Below, one piece after another: positions 37,330 to 41,967 of a DNA stretch of 41,967 bases (positions within the stretch are counted from its first letter, which is position 1; each line of letters starts with the position of its first letter). This stretch comes from Paraglomus occultum (taxonomy: Eukaryota > Glomeromycota > Glomeromycetes > Paraglomerales > Paraglomeraceae). The notes beneath the pieces are model-generated. The model had not been told where the DNA came from. It ran no database searches and saw nothing but the letters and a program-made list of their open reading frames with translations. The translations under genes were made by a program, and so were the position numbers. The stretch covers positions 1 through 41,967 of the forward strand of contig CAJVPJ010000128.1 of NCBI GenBank assembly GCA_910592205.1, given 5' to 3'.

Positions 37330-37599
37330 AAAAACATTACCTTTGTATAGAGGATCGATTGTGGAGAAAATGATGTTTCCAGAACTATCTACTGTGCCAC
37401 ATATCACATGGTTTTGGTCAACAACGTCATGTATCATGCATTCACGTATTGCCAACGATACCTCTAGCGTAACTTCGAAATTGTCAATACACAGTCGCAC
37501 CTGTCTATTTGCATAACGTATATTTGCATAAGCTGGCCCTAACTCTAGTAAGTCCACCAACGTATATTTGCATATGCGTACTATAAAAAGAGAGATCAA
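37330..37599 (-). other. Unassigned protein-like frame upstream of Uma2-like copy B
   Basis: Minus-strand codons read LVDLLELGPAYANIRYANR...VICGTVDSSGNIIFSTIDPLYKG and end at a plausible donor (GGTAATG). A polypyrimidine-TATAG acceptor lies at its 5' side. It cannot be joined in phase to the Uma2-like exon 1, so it may be an exon of a separate or decayed gene. I know no family for it. Part of it recurs inverted at 37869-37893. Confidence 0.25.
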
Positions 37600-37893
37600 C
37601 CAGATGATTTAAATTATTATTATTATGCACAAGAAAATTACTAACGTCGCTTTTACACCACTTTATTAATTTCTTTTGGGTCATTCGTTGATTATTTTGC
37701 TTTTTAGACAGATTCTGGTAGCATTGTTGATTGCTTCACGTAGTGTTTTTTATCATTTTATTGTACAAGAGGACATAATAATAATAAAATTTTGAGATCA
37801 AATCATGTGAGTAGTATCAACAATCATGTAATAACGTATATTGCATAAACATTTATCAGTCCCAACAGTATGCAAATAGACAGGTGTGACTGT
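37491..37893. repeat. Inverted pair of 25-bp repeats
   Basis: The sequence at 37869-37893 (TATGCAAATAGACAGG..., 25 nt) is the reverse complement of 37491-37515 with one mismatch. The two lie about 350 bp apart in opposite orientation. Only this short core is well conserved. Confidence 0.65.
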
Positions 37894-38480
37894 AGCTTGA
37901 TGCTAGTCTCCGAACTAATAAAATATTACATTATTGCTGTACTTAATTATAAAGCTATTATAAAATGAGTTGAATCTCAGTAACTCTGACAGTTATGACT
38001 GAAAATATTATTTACAGGACATAATAATACGGGACTTGCAGACTTTTTGAAATCTACTAAAGGCTGATACTTTGGGAATAAACAAGAAGAACGCTAACTT
38101 ACATAGTTTGCTTAAAGAATATACTATATATTGCAACTACAACTATTAGGTTTCCATGACAGTAAGTTTGGTATTACGATTTTAATTAAATTTGTCATGA
38201 CTTGTATAGAATGAGTAAGTCATTTTAAGGTCATGTCTCTCATTCACCGAAATTATTGATAAAGCTAATTGTGGCCGAACTTTGGTTGGTCGAGTCTAAG
38301 GACATTTTGTGGCATATTTTTGTTTTTTGCAGATAGAGTTATTAATTTTTTATTTTTTATTTTTTTTTTTTTTTTGAAAAAACCACCTAGCAGTCCCGGT
38401 TTTTGTCGTGATGCTTAATTTTCTTAACAGTTAGTGGCCTTTAAACAGGCTTTTTATACTCACAATTCGTATCGGCGTTG
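37894..38480. other. Intergenic region left of the mariner element
   Basis: AT-rich with a long T run at about 38340-38375. No coding exon is seen. Confidence 0.5.
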
Positions 38481-38482
38481 TA

Positions 38483-39421
38483 CGTGGGCGGTTTGAAAAG
38501 TTTTACGTGTGGCTTTCAAACTCGAGATTACATCAGTTTAACTAAAAATTGGAGTTATCATAAAGTGGACATATGTTCATGTAACAAATGAAAAAAAGTA
38601 GAAGCAAATTCACTATCTCGTTGTCGAGAAACTTTTTTTTGTAAAGCATAGTAAACAACTGGGAAAAAATGAGCCATAAGAACTAACGACATTTTATTTT
38701 TGCTTCTTAGGAAAATGGCAGAAATGCGTCTCAAATCTACTAAAAGTTGGTAAATATTAGAAAGGAAACAAGTATTGCCTACCAGCGCAATTAGACGTCG
38801 GATTGTTACATTCAAATACGAATAAGAAGAAATTAAAGACGAAAACTCGTTCTGGACGTCCTCGCAAAGCAGTGAGGTCAGAAAAATTGCCAAGGTCGAG
38901 GATTTTGTTAGCAATAACCCGCACATTTTTATTAAAATTTTAGCCAACCAAACCAGTATTTTTTCTGAAAAAATCTCTCACATTTTGCATAGTGAGCTGA
39001 GCCTACAACAGAACGAGACGACTATCGCGAGGAACTTTTATTCACAACGAGGTGTTCGCTAAAGCCTAGTTTAAGCTGTAGATCGTAACGTACGACAATG
39101 CTGTGCCACATAAGGCAACGATCATGACGGAGTATAATGAATGAAACTTATTCTCTATTGTCATACAGTTGAGACCGTATTCCTTGTAATTTTTTCGGAT
39201 AAAGAAACAACTGAAGGGGAAAAGATTTGATAAAGACAAGGGCTGTTCAGGCAGTTGCTGAACCATCCCAAAAGCCGACCGTGAGAAGTCTTTCCACAGT
39301 TGACAGAATCGTCTGCAATGTTTCATGGACATTAATGAGGGAATAAAATAGTCGTATTTATACTTATTATGAAAATTTCTGGAAATAAAGGTCTACGCGC
39401 AAAACTTTTTAAACCCCCACG
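38483..39421 (+). mobile_element. Defective mariner-type transposon with TIRs and TA target duplication
   Basis: The left end CGTGGGCGGTTTGAAAAGTT and the reverse complement of the right end (CGTGGGGGTTTAAAAAGTTT) form imperfect inverted repeats of about 28 bp, each flanked by TA. In between, on the plus strand, are broken transposase blocks. RRIVTFKY then RSGRPRKAV (mariner GRPR motif) lies at about 38795-38872. YDNAVPHKA (DDE motif, HDNARPH type) lies at about 39095-39122. KKQLKGKRFDKDK then FHS-QNRLQCFMDINEG (mariner C-terminus) lies at about 39202-39345. At 939 bp it is shorter than full mariners (about 1.3 kb), and several stops and shifts disable it. Confidence 0.82.
39022..39078 (+). 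repeat. Second copy of the dispersed repeat, inside mariner
   Basis: It matches 17815-17872 over about 55 bp (CTATCGCGAGGAACTTTTAT...). It lies between the GRPR and DDE blocks of the transposase, so it is probably part of the element. Confidence 0.6.
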
Positions 39422-39423
39422 TA

Positions 39424-40101
39424 ATGCTGTTATGTCTTGGAAATGACACACTCACTTCCGACACACAAGTACATGAACAATGTATTAGTATATCACAACA
39501 AATTCGCATTCTTTTTAATGTTAATGCGTTTGCTTATTATTACAGCTTATTGTTGTCAACGTTTTCACATTCACTAAAAGATCAACAAACTAAAACGTCC
39601 AAGTATCGACGTATTCACCGTCAAATTTTTATCTATCGGTGGCCCCTGTCACTTGGACCCGTGATTTGGGAAAAGTTTCCGGTATATCGATTTTGTACTT
39701 ATTATTATGCTCAATTAGATATTGTGAATCATGGTATGGCTATTCTCACTCGGTATTAAGTTAGGCAATGGTTGCATTCAAATCAGTTCAAGACAACATT
39801 TAGCTATGCATAACTTTGAACTGTAAGCTTTCCCTTTTCGACAATGTGAATATGTCAGTGATAGTAGACATGGAAGTTTCGTATGTCTAAAGAAAACATG
39901 GGAGATCCAGCAGTCTAGATCCGGCTGCACATCGAAGGATTTACCTCACGCGATAATCTCAAATGGACAGTTCCGTATTCTATGAACAAAAAGATGGCGT
40001 CTAACATACCGGTTATGAAACATTTACAACTATTGGTACACCCGTGTTATACAATAAAATGCTCTTTCTGAAAGGAGTGAAACTTGTTCATTCAACACAA
40101 C
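39424..40101. other. Spacer between mariner and kinase gene
   Basis: A 111-codon ATG frame at 39424-39759 begins right at the mariner edge. It shows no domain and is unlikely to be a gene. The rest presumably contains the kinase promoter. Confidence 0.4.
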
Positions 40102-41717
40102 ATGTCGTTAGCATTAGGGACTATGAAGAATCCAGCAATTGACAACTTGGTTGAATCCTCCCTGGAAAGTGAAAATGACTTAAAACTTGAATGGATTCCT
40201 TACTCGCAAATCAGCGACATAGATCCAACTCAAATTGACAACGTTTACTACGCTATTCGCAGCAGTTATAAGACGATAACGCTGGTATTGCTTGGAAGTA
40301 GCGAAGAGTGCACGCCAACACTTGTGAGTGAGTTTGCCAGAATATACTCACTTCCAACAGACAAGTACAATAACAATTACAATAACTTTAGACGATATAA
40401 GCAATGGCTTAAGGAACCCAACAAACTCATAAAGGGGTTTACCAAATACAATAACAACTATTACATGGTTGCCGATAGATTTTTTTACCAGTATTATTCT
40501 CTTTATGGCTTCTGCTCCACATGTGGAATACTCCGATGTAGTCCCGTGTGGTGCATTTGTGGTTATAAACAATTATCCGATGGGTGGACTAGCAACAATC
40601 ACCAACTCGATGACTTTATTAAGAAATCTCAACTACAAACAAACTCTCCAAATGACGCCTATTTGGAATGGATTCCATTCGATTGTATTGATGATAGGAA
40701 AGATGGAAGTGGATACTTGTATTATGGTCTACCTGCTCGATCTGTTAAATTTATTCCAGTTGAGATAACAGATGAGACACATGATTTATATTATGCCGAG
40801 GTAAACTATTTACTTACGCGTCATGTTTATTGAATAGTTTAAATAATTATTGACTTATTATTATGTATCATTTCCACTAGTTACGTGATAAGCATCCAGA
40901 TATTCTTACCACGGATGTTTGTGTTACCATCGGATTTACGTACAAAGCAAGCGAACAAAAGTATTGTCTAATAAAAGAATTGAATGGGCATGGATTATGT
41001 CTGGCGTGTACATGTGCGCATAGGGCTTATATAAAGGCATTCTGTTTCAGCTGTAAAGCACCACGACCTCTTGACTGGACTACAGGAAACAAGTCTTGGA
41101 TTCATTTATTATGAAATCGTGGAGTAATGTGAAGAATGAAGACGATGGCCATATACAATGGATAGAATATTCCCTGTTAACAAATGTACAAGAGATGACG
41201 CCATTACGCCATGGATGCACTCGTATAGCGGAATGGTTAGAACCGACGATAAACAAATCGACACGAGTAGCACTCAAGCAGATAGGCGATAGTCGATCGC
41301 TGGATCTTTATCAGGTAAATTATTTCACATGTAAAATTCTGAATAATTATTGGTCGATCATTGTAATAATTGTATCGTTTACGTGAATAGATAACTCAGG
41401 AATACCCGGAGATATTAACCCCTGATAATAATTGGATAGTTGGATTCACTCAAGAGCCATCTACTCGGGAATATTATTTAGTTTTCTACCATGAAATATG
41501 TGTTATATTGGACAGGATTATACAAATCAACAAATACACAACATATATTCAGTATGCTGACTTTTATGATATTAAACAGATTGGCACTGGTGGTTATGGG
41601 ACAGTTTATACTGCCAAGTATAAAGAAAATGAACAAGGACGTATTATTAGAAATGAAGCTGTTGTACTCAAACGGTTTAAAGATTTTGATAAAATGCCAG
41701 AAGTATTTATTTCAGAG
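40102..41717 (+). pseudogene. Truncated, frameshifted protein kinase with repeated CxxC/WTSGN modules
   Basis: Exons: 40102-40800, 40881-41314, 41391-41717 (GT-AG). Repeated N-terminal units of the kind that precede kinase domains in Rhizophagus-like fungi are visible. They are LEWIPYSQI, then CSTC...WCICG...WTSNNHQLDDFI...LEWIPFDCI, then CLAC...FCFSC...WTTGN...LDSFIMKSW...IQWIEYSLL. Exon 3 enters the kinase N-lobe with the glycine loop IGTGGYGTVYTAKY and the AVVLKRF lysine. Exon 2 is 434 nt instead of a multiple of three: the frame hits TGA at 41112-41114 right after WTTGNK, while the +1 frame continues the family pattern, so one base is missing near 41090. After the donor at 41718 no further kinase exon (HRD, DFG) appears before the window end. 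It may continue outside, but the next acceptor leads straight to stops. Confidence 0.78.
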
Positions 41718-41790
41718 GTAAGCATTCTTGATAGTATGAACTAAAATGGTATTTAATCTGACTCTCTATCTATGTTATTTTAGCGCTATT

Positions 41791-41870
41791 AAACTTTTGC
41801 CTCCGTATCATGCGCCTTTTCCGCAAATACAAACTTTTGCCTCCGTATCATGCGCCTTTTCCGCAAATAC
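41791..41870 (+). repeat. Perfect 40-bp tandem duplication
   Basis: A 40-bp unit starting AAACTTTTGCCTCCGTATCA is present twice without a mismatch. The second unit reads on as KLLPPYHAPFPQIQLAHQL and stays open to a TAG near 41940; the first does not, since 40 is not a multiple of three. It follows a TTTTAG acceptor. This is either a very recent duplication or an assembly artefact near the sequence end. Confidence 0.85.
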
Positions 41871-41967
41871 AACTTGCTCACCAATTGGTCACTGCTACCA
41901 CAAGACTAATCATATTAAGTCAACCATATACTTCATTTGGTTAGCATCATGCAGTACCGTACGGGCC

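Noticed and set aside
39424-39759. 111-codon frame next to mariner
   Set aside because: No domain, no conserved pattern, and it starts exactly at a transposon edge.
1-41967. CRISPR arrays, bacterial operons or a prokaryotic defence island
   Set aside because: No spaced direct repeats and no operon layout. Spliced eukaryotic genes throughout show a nuclear fungal genome.

Overview
This window is nuclear DNA of a fungus, most likely an arbuscular mycorrhizal fungus (Glomeromycotina) or a close relative. It is AT-rich with long gene-poor spacers. The genes are split by short GT-AG introns (about 65-370 bp). The gene families also point there: a BTB/BACK/TLDc protein and a protein kinase fused to repeated CxxC/WTSGN/EWIPY-type modules, both expanded in Rhizophagus-like genomes, plus decayed Tc1 and mariner transposons. 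The species call is inference. Many exons start well upstream of the first simple ORF methionine, so I rebuilt gene models from splice phase and protein similarity.

Layout. 1-2660: no gene seen. 2662-4533 (-): acidic, Asp-rich, probably nuclear protein of 501 aa. 6754-10905 (-): complete seven-exon, animal-type fused ATP-citrate lyase (1190 aa). 12151-12905 (+): unidentified multi-exon candidate, possibly frame-broken. 12950-13215 (-): Tc1 transposase remnant. 14686-16417 (-): BTB-BACK-TLDc protein (508 aa). 18025-20324 (+): eight-exon RRN7/TAF1B-type RNA polymerase I factor (559 aa). 22322-27228 (+): eight-exon SEC16 COPII scaffold (1404 aa).

From 27.2 to 42 kb the window is dynamic. It holds two divergent Uma2/DUF820-like PD-(D/E)XK genes with the same four-exon structure (29003-29967 + and 36252-37295 -). 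It also holds a two-exon secreted 16-cysteine protein (31903-32340 -) with a frameshifted second copy (35470-35690 -), and a stray copy of the SEC16 3' end at about 34345-34575. Together these mark a local segmental duplication that was later rearranged. A mariner element with terminal inverted repeats and TA target sites follows (38483-39421). The window closes with a frameshifted, truncated kinase gene (40102-41717 +) and a perfect 40-bp tandem duplication.

The conserved genes are unrelated housekeeping functions: cytosolic acetyl-CoA supply, rRNA transcription and ER exit sites. The novelty lies in the accessory right third: the paired Uma2-like proteins, the cysteine-rich secreted protein and its broken copy, and the duplication that links them. 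All exon coordinates were derived by eye and need transcript confirmation.
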